In this document: positions 28,887-37,323 of the stretch, piece by piece
Layout: each line of letters opens with the position of its first letter
How positions within the stretch are numbered: position 1 is the first letter of the stretch
Origin: Sunxiuqinia sp.
GTDB lineage: Bacteria > Bacteroidota > Bacteroidia > Bacteroidales > Prolixibacteraceae
Assembly: GCA_024635605.1 (NCBI GenBank)
Contig: JAGXIR010000013.1
Span: 1 to 50,307, forward strand
Length of the DNA: 50,307 nucleotides
Reading direction: 5' to 3'
Translations under genes and position numbers: made by a program
Notes under the pieces: model-generated
The model's database searches: none
What the model saw: only the letters and a program-made list of their open reading frames with translations
Told to the model about the DNA's origin: nothing

Positions 28887-29381
28887 TTATTTTAGCATCC
28901 TGGGTGTTAGGTGGAATGCCAAGTCACCACCCCGTGCTGAAACCTCTTTCCAGCTTGGGACATCAAAATCGACACCAACAGTTGAACAAGTTGGCATATC
29001 GCTGTTGAATAACTTGACCAGATTATTGGTCAGGTGATAAACCAGCGGGTTATGGCCAAAAATAAAAACGGTTTGTACTTCTTCGGAAATTTCACGCAAA
29101 AGATCAATAAATTCTTGTGTCGTCATTCCCTCATATAACTCATCTTCAATCTGGATTGAATTAATTTGATAGCGGAAATTTTCAGCATAAATGGTAGCTG
29201 TTTTCAAAGCCCTTTTTGCCGGGCTTGAAATAATCAGGTCAGCTTTTACTCCATCACCCATTAATTTTGAACTAATCCGATTTGCATCATCTTTTCCCCG
29301 ATCCCGAAGTTTTCTGCTAAAATCATCATCATAGCCGTATGGCACTGCTTTCGCATGGCGAACAATCACAACTCTTTTCAT
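28887..29381 (-). CDS. sixA: SixA-type histidine phosphatase
   Basis: MKRVVIVRHAKAVPYGYDDDFSRKLRDRGKDDANRIS…ISSPAKRALKTATIYAE…IFGHNPLVYHL. Confidence 0.9.
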   Translation of the reverse strand: MKRVVIVRHAKAVPYGYDDDFSRKLRDRGKDDANRISSKLMGDGVKADLIISSPAKRALKTATIYAENFRYQINSIQIEDELYEGMTTQEFIDLLREISEEVQTVFIFGHNPLVYHLTNNLVKLFNSDMPTCSTVGVDFDVPSWKEVSARGGDLAFHLTPRMLK

Positions 29382-29508
29382 TCGATTAGTTTTCTATGTT
29401 TGATCATTAATGTAAAACGTAAATTCCGGTTAAAAATCGGTATAAATAAACAATTTTTCAGTCAAAATTACTCTATTTTTGAGAACCTATAGACATTAAA
29501 ACATCTAG

Positions 29509-30021
29509 ATGAGAAGAATTGGGTTATTATCGGATACACATGGCGCTCTGAGTAAGCGTATTGTGCGATTTTTTGAAAACGTTGATGAAATATGGCATGC
29601 CGGCGATATTGGCACGGAAAAATTGGCAGACAAATTAACTGATCTGAAACCCCTCCGAGCTGTTTACGGAAATATTGACGGATATGTATTACGCAGGATG
29701 TATCCCGAAACTCTTCGGTTTTTTTGTGAGGACGTTGATGTGCTAATAACCCACATCGGAGGCTATCCCGGGCGATATGAACCACGAATTCGGAAAATGA
29801 TCTATTCCAATCCTCCCCAGCTATTTATCTCCGGACACTCCCACATATTGAAAGTAATGCATGATAAAAAAACTCACTGCTTGCATATCAATCCCGGAGC
29901 TGCAGGAAATAACGGGTTTCATCATGTTTGTACCGCAGTACGTTTTAAAATTGATGGCAAGAATATTAAAGAGCTGGAAGTGTTGGAATTTGAACGATCA
30001 GAATTCTCCGATATAGAATGA
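29509..30021 (+). CDS. YfcE-type metallophosphoesterase
   Basis: MRRIGLLSDTHGALSKRIVRFFENVDEIWHAGDIG…AVYGNIDGY…FISGHSHILK…HINPGAAG. Confidence 0.93.
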   Translation: MRRIGLLSDTHGALSKRIVRFFENVDEIWHAGDIGTEKLADKLTDLKPLRAVYGNIDGYVLRRMYPETLRFFCEDVDVLITHIGGYPGRYEPRIRKMIYSNPPQLFISGHSHILKVMHDKKTHCLHINPGAAGNNGFHHVCTAVRFKIDGKNIKELEVLEFERSEFSDIE

Positions 30022-30026
30022 TAAGA

Positions 30027-30077
30027 CTATGAATTATAAATATAGAATAATAGATCTATAATTTGTAAATATAGAAT
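30027..30077 (+). repeat. Two 22-bp direct repeats at 29-bp spacing (30027-30048 and 30056-30077)
   Basis: CTATGAATTATAAATATAGAAT versus CTATAATTTGTAAATATAGAAT (19/22 identical by hand count). Palindrome ATAGATCTAT lies at 30050-30059. Confidence 0.85.
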
Positions 30078-30093
30078 TTATGGACTATATTTG
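30062..30093 (+). promoter_or_regulatory. Bacteroidota-type promoter of satD (-33 TTTG, 20-nt spacer, -7 TATATTTG)
   Basis: TTTG at 30062-30065 and TAtaTTTG at 30086-30093 match the TTTG-N19-21-TAnnTTTG consensus. The start codon GTG lies at 30098. Confidence 0.7.
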
Positions 30094-30097
30094 AGAT

Positions 30098-30748
30098 GTG
30101 AAAAAGATTGCCGTTATATCAGCCGATATTATAAATTCTTCAAAGTTTGAAGAACATGCTTTTATTGATACGATGCATGTACTTGAAGAACCAGCCGGGA
30201 ACTATTTGGTTAATCGGGGAGAACCTGTTTTGTCGAGTCGGGGAGATAGCTTTCAGTTGATGACAACAGATGTTCAAAAGTCATTTTATAAAGCCATTTT
30301 TCTGAAATCATATTTTAAAAGGAAACAAATAGGTTTAAAAAGTGAGAAAGGACAAGAAGCCATTGATATTCGCATTTCATTGGCCGTTGGCCTGTCAAAA
30401 ACAATTCCTGAGGATATTGGAAAGTCGATGGAGGAACCATTTGTGCTTTCCGGTAGGGCACTCGATCAGATGAAAAAGAAAAAGCAAACATTCATTATAA
30501 CAACAAGCCATGAGGAATACAATAAAGAGCTGGAATTATCATGTGCTTTTTTAGATAATATTTTTGACAGCTGGACACTGGCACAGGCTGAAGTTATTTA
30601 TTATCTTGTTCAGGGATTTAAGCAAACAGAAATTGCAAGTCAGTTGAACCTATCTCAGCCATCGGTTAGTAGCCGAATTCAGCTTGCCCGATGGAGTTTA
30701 ATCGAAAAAATGAATGATCGCTTTCTTGAAATTATCGAAAAGTTATAA
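30098..30748 (+). CDS. satD: SatD family protein with C-terminal HTH
   Basis: KKIAVISADIINSSKF…RGDSFQLM… then FKQTEIASQLNLSQPSVSSRIQLARW (HTH). Confidence 0.82.
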   Translation: MKKIAVISADIINSSKFEEHAFIDTMHVLEEPAGNYLVNRGEPVLSSRGDSFQLMTTDVQKSFYKAIFLKSYFKRKQIGLKSEKGQEAIDIRISLAVGLSKTIPEDIGKSMEEPFVLSGRALDQMKKKKQTFIITTSHEEYNKELELSCAFLDNIFDSWTLAQAEVIYYLVQGFKQTEIASQLNLSQPSVSSRIQLARWSLIEKMNDRFLEIIEKL

Positions 30749-31476
30749 TGGCTATGATTCTATTTCTTAGATTATTAATCGCTCACTTACTTGCTGATTT
30801 TTTATTGCAACTAGGGTCGTGGGTGAAAGATAAAAATGAACGCGGAATAAAATCGCTGAAATTATTTTTGCATGTATTGGTCGTTACTGCGGTATCCGTC
30901 GTTTTTACGCTGGATCACTTTTCGTGGCAAATTCCTGTTTTTATTTTCCTGTTTCACTACCTGATTGACCTCGCTAAAATTTATTTAAAACCATCTAAAA
31001 TCAATCAATTGGGTTGGTTTTTGGCCGACCAATTTTTTCATATTCTTGCTATTTTTGCTGTTGTAGCCATCGTTGGTGAACTCTCTTCTGATTGGAGGGA
31101 GCCATTTGCAGCGTTAATTTCAACTCCGGAATTCCTCATTGTGTTGCTGGCCTATCTTTTTATTATCTGGCCGTCCATGATTATAATTAACCTGGCAACA
31201 AAGCGTTGGCAAAGCCAAATTAATCATAGTGTGGGGCCAGGTTTGCAAAATGCCGGCAAGTGGATCGGAATTCTGGAACGTATACTTGTGCTGACTTTTG
31301 TACTTACAGCACAATTTCAAGCCATTGGATTTTTAATTGCCGCCAAATCAATTCTGCGAATTTCAGTTAAAAGTGAAGATAGCGCCCGGCTGCTATCGGA
31401 GTATGTGCTAATTGGTACTTTTATCAGTTTTACCATTGCTATTTTAATCGGACTGCTTGCCAGTTCCATGCTTTAA
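30748..31476 (+). CDS. DUF3307 domain-containing membrane protein
   Basis: FLRLLIAHLLADFLLQLGSWVKDKNERGIKSLKLFLHVLVV; polytopic, start codon overlaps the satD end. Confidence 0.85.
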   Translation: MAMILFLRLLIAHLLADFLLQLGSWVKDKNERGIKSLKLFLHVLVVTAVSVVFTLDHFSWQIPVFIFLFHYLIDLAKIYLKPSKINQLGWFLADQFFHILAIFAVVAIVGELSSDWREPFAALISTPEFLIVLLAYLFIIWPSMIIINLATKRWQSQINHSVGPGLQNAGKWIGILERILVLTFVLTAQFQAIGFLIAAKSILRISVKSEDSARLLSEYVLIGTFISFTIAILIGLLASSML

Positions 31477-31497
31477 ACTTTTTGTCAAATCGAATTA

Positions 31498-32325
31498 CTA
31501 TTGAAAGGCGCAGGCAATCCACTTGTTGCGTTCTTTTATTTCGATTTTCGTGAGCAGCAATTCCGATGCCCTTCCCAGAATATCTTCCAGATCATTTTCG
31601 TAGAACCCACTAACAAGCAATAATCCACCCTCATTTAAAACCGAAACATACTTTTCAATATCCTGAAGAATAATATTTTTTTGGATGTTTGCCAGAATCA
31701 CATCAAACCTTCGTTCCCCTAAAAGTTGCGCATCACCGATGGAAGCTTCGAGGTTGCTGATGCCGTTCAGGCGCGAATTTTCAACTGTTGCTTCAAACGA
31801 CCAATTGTCAATGTCTATGGCAGTAACACTTTCAGCCCCCAGCATTGATGCGTAAATTCCCAGAATTCCAGTGCCACAACCCATGTCTAAAACCGTTTGT
31901 CCTTCCAGGTTGATTTCCGAAAGATGTTCCATCATCAGGCTGGTGGTTTCGTGATTGCCCGTTCCAAAAGCCATATTTGGTTCAATTACAATTTCGTACT
32001 GAGCTTTGGGATATTCCTTATGAAAAGGAGCACGGATCAATACCTGATTATTGATCAACAAAGGTTGAAAATAGTTTTTTTCCCATTCTTCGTTCCAGTT
32101 AATGTCCGGCATTTCTTCCTCCGAAAAATCAACCTGAAAAGAAACCTCTGAAAGACAAGCTCTAATGTCATTGGTCGTCACTTTATCCACAGGAAAAAAA
32201 GCGTTCACCTCATCGGTCGTTTCATCAAAACTTTCAAAATCGAGTTGCGAAAGGTAAGCGACCAAAATTTCGCGGTTGGTTTCATTATCCGGTGAAAGGC
32301 TGAAGATAGCTTTTGTATATTTCAT
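31498..32325 (-). CDS. prmA: Ribosomal protein L11 methyltransferase
   Basis: EPNMAFGTGNHETTSLMMEHLSEI…VLDMGCGTGILGIYASMLGA. ATG at 32325 (MKYTKAIF) preferred over 32379. Confidence 0.95.
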   Translation of the reverse strand: MKYTKAIFSLSPDNETNREILVAYLSQLDFESFDETTDEVNAFFPVDKVTTNDIRACLSEVSFQVDFSEEEMPDINWNEEWEKNYFQPLLINNQVLIRAPFHKEYPKAQYEIVIEPNMAFGTGNHETTSLMMEHLSEINLEGQTVLDMGCGTGILGIYASMLGAESVTAIDIDNWSFEATVENSRLNGISNLEASIGDAQLLGERRFDVILANIQKNIILQDIEKYVSVLNEGGLLLVSGFYENDLEDILGRASELLLTKIEIKERNKWIACAFQ

Positions 32326-32342
32326 TTTTTTTTGCGGCAAAG

Positions 32343-32375
32343 ATAAAAAAAGCCACCCGGCAAAAACCAGATGGC
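32343..32375 (-). terminator. Rho-independent terminator of tpiA
   Basis: Minus strand GCCATCTGG-TTTTTG-CCGGGTGGC followed by TTTTTTT. Confidence 0.8.
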
Positions 32376-32403
32376 ACAATTAATATTTTGTGTCTTTTAA
32401 AGA

Positions 32404-33162
32404 CTAGTATGCATTGATAATCGCCAGGAAATCTTCAGCTTTCAACGAAGCGCCACCAATAAGTCCGCCATCAATATCAGGACTAGCAAACAGTTCATTG
32501 GCATTTTTAGGGCTGCAGCTTCCGCCATACAGAATGGAAGTTTCTTCGGCAACCTCAGCACCAAATTTATCAGCAATCAACCCGCGGATGAAGGCCAGCA
32601 TTTCCTGAGCTTGCTCTGAACTTGCGGTAACACCAGTTCCAATAGCCCAAATTGGTTCGTAAGCAATAATGATTTTTGAAAAATCTTCAACCGAAAGATT
32701 GAAAACTGTTTCCTCCAATTGAGTTTTTACGAAATCGTTTTGTGTTTCGGCTTCACGAATATCTAAGGCTTCGCCGCAGCAGTAAATCGGAGTTAGACCG
32801 TTTTCTAGGGTGAGCGTCACTTTTTTGTTCAATATTTCGCTGGTCTCACCATAGTATTCACGTCTTTCCGAGTGACCTAAAATCACATATTCGGCACCAG
32901 TTGACTTAACCATAGCCGCTGAAACTTCGCCCGTAAAAGCACCTTTAGCCTCGGCTGCGCAGTTCTGAGACGATACACCGATCCGGTTTGTGTCAATAGC
33001 ATCAACAACACTGGCAATGTGGGTGAATGGTGTTCCGAGAACAACCACAACATCTTTGGCACCTTCTTTAGCAACCAGTTCGTTTACAGCTTTCGCCAAT
33101 TCAACACCTTCCTGAACGGTTGTGTTACATTTCCAGTTACCGGCAACAACTTTTTTTCTCAT
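32404..33162 (-). CDS. tpiA: Triosephosphate isomerase
   Basis: [18 protein letters not shown]…[12 protein letters not shown]…[11 protein letters not shown]…[14 protein letters not shown]. Confidence 0.98.
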   Translation of the reverse strand: MRKKVVAGNWKCNTTVQEGVELAKAVNELVAKEGAKDVVVVLGTPFTHIASVVDAIDTNRIGVSSQNCAAEAKGAFTGEVSAAMVKSTGAEYVILGHSERREYYGETSEILNKKVTLTLENGLTPIYCCGEALDIREAETQNDFVKTQLEETVFNLSVEDFSKIIIAYEPIWAIGTGVTASSEQAQEMLAFIRGLIADKFGAEVAEETSILYGGSCSPKNANELFASPDIDGGLIGGASLKAEDFLAIINAY

Positions 33163-33613
33163 GTTTTTTATTTTTTTTGATGGATAGTGATTCTATTTTG
33201 CGAGCAAAATTAAGAAAAAGGAGATGAACACAACTATATATTCAATCGATCATTTTAGAATTTAACTTTTGGTTAAACCGGTTTTCTAAGAAGTGAAAAA
33301 GTTGTCGAAATTTTCATGATTGTAAACCCGTTGCAAATGAAATTTAGCTGGTTATGACTTTTAATATTCAATGGAGATATCCCTGTTTTTTATAAAAGAA
33401 GTCAAATCACAGAGCTCGACTAGCATTCAAAATGTGTTTTTCAGCAGGTTTTAGTAGGTTGTGTAACATGGTTATTTTTCGAAATTACAGTAAGTGTCTT
33501 ATCGTTAGTGTGTTTTGGTTTTGTTTGCTGCTGGATGAGATGATGGATCGTAATGAAAAAAGAAAAGTTTCACATATTTATGTAATTTAGCCGCCAAACA
33601 AAACCTTAAAAGT

Positions 33614-36600
33614 ATGGGCCCTCTTTTTGTTCTTTTAGGGAGTGACTTTAGTCATCAGAAATTTATTCCCTTAATGAATGATTTGCAAGAGATTAATTTC
33701 TTGTATTTCAGTAGCTATGATCTGGTTTTGAATGCCATTTCCCATGCCAGTCCGGATGCGCTTTTAATTCATGAGCCGGATTATTTCCAAATTACTTCCG
33801 ATCCACAACTTAACGATATTGATCGTTTGAATATACCGCTCATCCTTGTTTCAGAGAAGGAATCCGTTGATGAACCAGCCGATTCAGATGTTCACATCTT
33901 GCCCGAAGATTTTACGAAAGCCCGGTTCTTATCCATGCTCACGGATGAGATTTTGAAAAGGCCGATTGCTGTGCATTCAGCAAAAATCCTTGATTTAATT
34001 ATTCGCCACATCCCCATTGCTCTTTTCTGGAAAGACAGAAACCTGACTTACCTGGGGTGTGACCAGATCTTTTCTAATGATCGAGGTTTAAATAGTCCTG
34101 CCGATGTTGTTGGCCTCACAGATTTTGATTTATATCCGCCTGATGTTGCCGCAAACAACAGGAATATCGATAAGGAGGTGATTCAGTCGGGAGTGCCCCT
34201 GTTGAACTTCGAAGAGGAAGAGACTTTTGCTAATGGCAGTGTTGGTATTTTGCGCAAAAGTAAAATACCAATAAAAGATTCTACTGGTGAAGTGATTGCA
34301 GTTATGGGGCTTTACGAACGTATTACCGATCAAGTTCGTATTCAGAAAAATCTAAAAGCCGAACAGCATTATTTGCAAATGCTAATGGATAATATCCCGG
34401 ATACGATCTATTTTAAAGATCGGGATTCCAAGTTCTTGCGAGTCAACAAATCTCAGGCACAGACAATTGGATTGAACGATGCGCTGGAGGCTGTAGGGAA
34501 ATCGGATTTCGATTTCTTTGACATGGACCATGCCCGGCAAGCTTTTTTAGATGAGCAGGAACTCATGAGGAATGGAAAACCGCTGATCAATAAGTTGGAA
34601 TACATTAAGACTGCTGAAGGCCACAAATATGTGACCTCCTCCAAAATTCCTTTGAAAAATGAAACAGGAGATTGTATTGGAATGGTCGGGCTTAGTCGCG
34701 ATGTGACCACGGAGCATTTAATTAAGCAAGAACTCAGGCATGAACAAGAGCTTTTGACTTCATTGATGGATAATATTCCGGATCGGATCTTTTTTAAAGA
34801 TGTCCATTCTCGGTTTACTCGGGTAAATAAGGCCCACTTCTCTTCAAACGATATTAAAAGTAGTCAAGATATTATCGGAAAAACTGATTTTGACATTTAT
34901 CCGAAGGAAATAGCGGAGGAATTATATGCACGGGAAAGAACGATTTTCAAAACAGGCATGCCGCAGATTAAAGCGATCGAGAAAAAGATGAAATCTGACG
35001 GATCTACGGTTTGGTCGTCGGTTACAAAAGTTCCAATTCGGAACGATCGGGGTGATATAATCGGACTTGTTGGTATTTCGCGCGATGTTACCAAAGAGGA
35101 GTTGGCCACGCAAGAGTTAAATCGAGCCAAGGAAAAAGCTGAATATGCCAATCGAGCCAAGAGTCTCTTTCTTGCCAACATGTCACATGAGATCAGAACT
35201 CCCATGAATGGTGTTATTGGTATGGCCGATATATTGAAACGCACCGATCTTGTTCCTTTTCAGCGCGATTATTTGGATGTTATCATCAAATCAGGGCAAA
35301 CCCTGCTGTCGATTATTAATGATATTTTGGATTTTTCAAAAATTGAATCCGGGAAACTGGATTTGGAATTTGCTCCTGTTAATATCCGCACGGTCGTCGA
35401 AGAGGTGGCTGATGTGCAGATTATCCAGGCAAATGAAAAGTCGCTCGACTTTTTGACTTATGTTGATCCGGATATTCCCGAATATATTTTGGGAGATTAT
35501 GTCCGTTTAAAACAAGTGATCACAAATTTGTCCAACAATGCCGTTAAATTCACTGCTAAAGGGGAGGTATGCGTATCTGCTGAATTGGTTCGCACGATAG
35601 GTAAGGAGCACGAGGTTTTATTCATGGTGAAAGATTCCGGGATTGGAATCCCCAAGGTTCATCAGGATAAATTGTTCCAGTCGTTTACCCAGGTTGACAG
35701 CTCCACCACGCGGAAGTTTGGCGGGACTGGATTGGGCCTTGCTATTTGCCAGAAACTGGTGGCGGCAATGGGCGGAAAAATAGAGCTGAAAAGCGAAGAT
35801 GGCAAGGGTGCAGAATTTTCTTTTCGCCTCAAGTTTAAGGAGACGAAAGGAAGAAAGGATAGTTTCAGGCTTAAAAGTGTCTCGTTTGAAAACTTGCATG
35901 CTTTTGTTGTTGATGATAATAAAACCAACCGCAATATTTTTAGAGAGTATCTTGAAACTTGGAAAGTCAATGTTCATGAGGCCTCCGGTGGTGAAGAGGC
36001 TCTGACAAAAATGATCCGGCTGAAAGAAGAAGGTATTTCGGTTGATTTTGCATTGTTGGATTTCCAAATGGCAGAGATGGATGGTATTGAGCTGGCCCGA
36101 AGACTGAAAGAAATACCTGATCTCGACTCACTGCGAATCATTTTGGTTTCGTCGGTAACTGATGCAATAAACCGGAGTGATTTGTCAGATTCTGACTTTG
36201 ACTTCTATCTGAATAAGCCGGTGAAGTTGCAACAGTTGTATCAGGTCATCGCCTCAGTAATCGGGAAGCCGAAAAGTAAAGACGAGGTGGGGCAGGAAAT
36301 TGAAGTATTGAAGACTAACTTGCAGAACAAACGGATTATGATTGTGGAAGACAATCAAATTAATATGAAGGTGGCCCTGCATTCGATCAATAGTTTTTGC
36401 CCCAACATTTGTTTGGCTTACGATGGAAGGCAAGCTGTAGAGCTTTTTCGGAAAGAAGCGGTTGATTTTATCTTGATGGACATCCAAATGCCGGTGCTTA
36501 ATGGTATTGAAGCTACCAAGCAGATCCGGGAAATTGAGAAGCAGCGCAAGGTCACTACTCCAGTGAAGATTATTGCCATGACTGCGAATACCATGAAGGA

Positions 36601-36694
36601 AGATGTTGAATATTGCCTGGAAATTGGAATGGATGCTTTTCTTGGAAAACCATTCCGGGTAAATGACCTGATTGACGTACTTAATTTCGATTAG
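33614..36694 (+). CDS. Hybrid sensor histidine kinase: N-terminal receiver-like domain, three PAS, HisKA-HATPase, two REC
   Basis: Three repeated (D)NIPDxIxFKD PAS modules, FLANMSHEIRTPMNGVIGM (H box), GTGLGLAICQKL (G box), and two receivers (VVDDNKTN…LLDFQM; IVEDNQIN…LMDIQMP). Confidence 0.95.
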   Translation: MGPLFVLLGSDFSHQKFIPLMNDLQEINFLYFSSYDLVLNAISHASPDALLIHEPDYFQITSDPQLNDIDRLNIPLILVSEKESVDEPADSDVHILPEDFTKARFLSMLTDEILKRPIAVHSAKILDLIIRHIPIALFWKDRNLTYLGCDQIFSNDRGLNSPADVVGLTDFDLYPPDVAANNRNIDKEVIQSGVPLLNFEEEETFANGSVGILRKSKIPIKDSTGEVIAVMGLYERITDQVRIQKNLKAEQHYLQMLMDNIPDTIYFKDRDSKFLRVNKSQAQTIGLNDALEAVGKSDFDFFDMDHARQAFLDEQELMRNGKPLINKLEYIKTAEGHKYVTSSKIPLKNETGDCIGMVGLSRDVTTEHLIKQELRHEQELLTSLMDNIPDRIFFKDVHSRFTRVNKAHFSSNDIKSSQDIIGKTDFDIYPKEIAEELYARERTIFKTGMPQIKAIEKKMKSDGSTVWSSVTKVPIRNDRGDIIGLVGISRDVTKEELATQELNRAKEKAEYANRAKSLFLANMSHEIRTPMNGVIGMADILKRTDLVPFQRDYLDVIIKSGQTLLSIINDILDFSKIESGKLDLEFAPVNIRTVVEEVADVQIIQANEKSLDFLTYVDPDIPEYILGDYVRLKQVITNLSNNAVKFTAKGEVCVSAELVRTIGKEHEVLFMVKDSGIGIPKVHQDKLFQSFTQVDSSTTRKFGGTGLGLAICQKLVAAMGGKIELKSEDGKGAEFSFRLKFKETKGRKDSFRLKSVSFENLHAFVVDDNKTNRNIFREYLETWKVNVHEASGGEEALTKMIRLKEEGISVDFALLDFQMAEMDGIELARRLKEIPDLDSLRIILVSSVTDAINRSDLSDSDFDFYLNKPVKLQQLYQVIASVIGKPKSKDEVGQEIEVLKTNLQNKRIMIVEDNQINMKVALHSINSFCPNICLAYDGRQAVELFRKEAVDFILMDIQMPVLNGIEATKQIREIEKQRKVTTPVKIIAMTANTMKEDVEYCLEIGMDAFLGKPFRVNDLIDVLNFD

Positions 36695-36735
36695 TGGAAA
36701 GGCGCCATAAATTGATGTCTCAGCGGAAGCCGGCA

Positions 36736-37083
36736 TTAAAAGCTTAGTGAGTGCCAACCTTCTTTTAAATAGTCGCTCAACTGATCGCCCATCCCTTTCG
36801 TATCAATATTCATTTTTTTGAACTGATCGGTCACACCATACATGTCTGTGCAGCGTTTGCAGGCTTCTACCTGAACTCCCTGTTCCTGCATGGTTTTGAT
36901 CTTGTCCTGAAGCATTTGATTCTCGCTGAGCAATTTGGCCGATGGCCCCCAGACAACCAATACGACCTCGTCAAACCAGCCATTCTTTTTGGCACCCTCG
37001 GTGTACATCAAGCAGACTTTTTCGGCTACTTCCGGGTCGCCGCTTGTCCATAAAACGACTATTCTATTGTTTTTTGTTTTCAT
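36736..37083 (-). CDS. DsrE family protein
   Basis: RIVVLWTSGDPEVAEKVCLMYTEGAKKNGWFDEVVLVVWGPSAKLL…GVQVEACKRCTDMYG. Confidence 0.75.
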   Translation of the reverse strand: MKTKNNRIVVLWTSGDPEVAEKVCLMYTEGAKKNGWFDEVVLVVWGPSAKLLSENQMLQDKIKTMQEQGVQVEACKRCTDMYGVTDQFKKMNIDTKGMGDQLSDYLKEGWHSLSF

Positions 37084-37214
37084 TTCGAAATCTGGTTAAT
37101 TGAAGCGTTTTGCCGAAAATGCAAGCAAAACGTTCAAAGTTAATAACGCTATTGTTTTGTGTCATCTAATAAAATAAGACTATTTGGCACGAATCCAAAA
37201 ATAAATTGAAACGA

Positions 37215-37255
37215 AAAGCAGGGTGTTACCAGTCGAACTAATAACACCCTGCTTT
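37215..37255 (-). terminator. Rho-independent terminator of the GH2 gene
   Basis: Perfect 14-bp stem AAAGCAGGGTGTTA…TAACACCCTGCTTT, between minus-strand genes. Confidence 0.78.
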
Positions 37256-37323
37256 GATCGGCTGTTTGCAAGGCTTTAATGCGTGAACTAAAGTGATCAC
37301 GAAAAATGGAAAAGTCCGTGATT

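Noticed and set aside
35618-36067. 149-aa antisense ORF within the hybrid kinase
   Set aside because: Shadow of the HATPase/REC coding region with no independent support.
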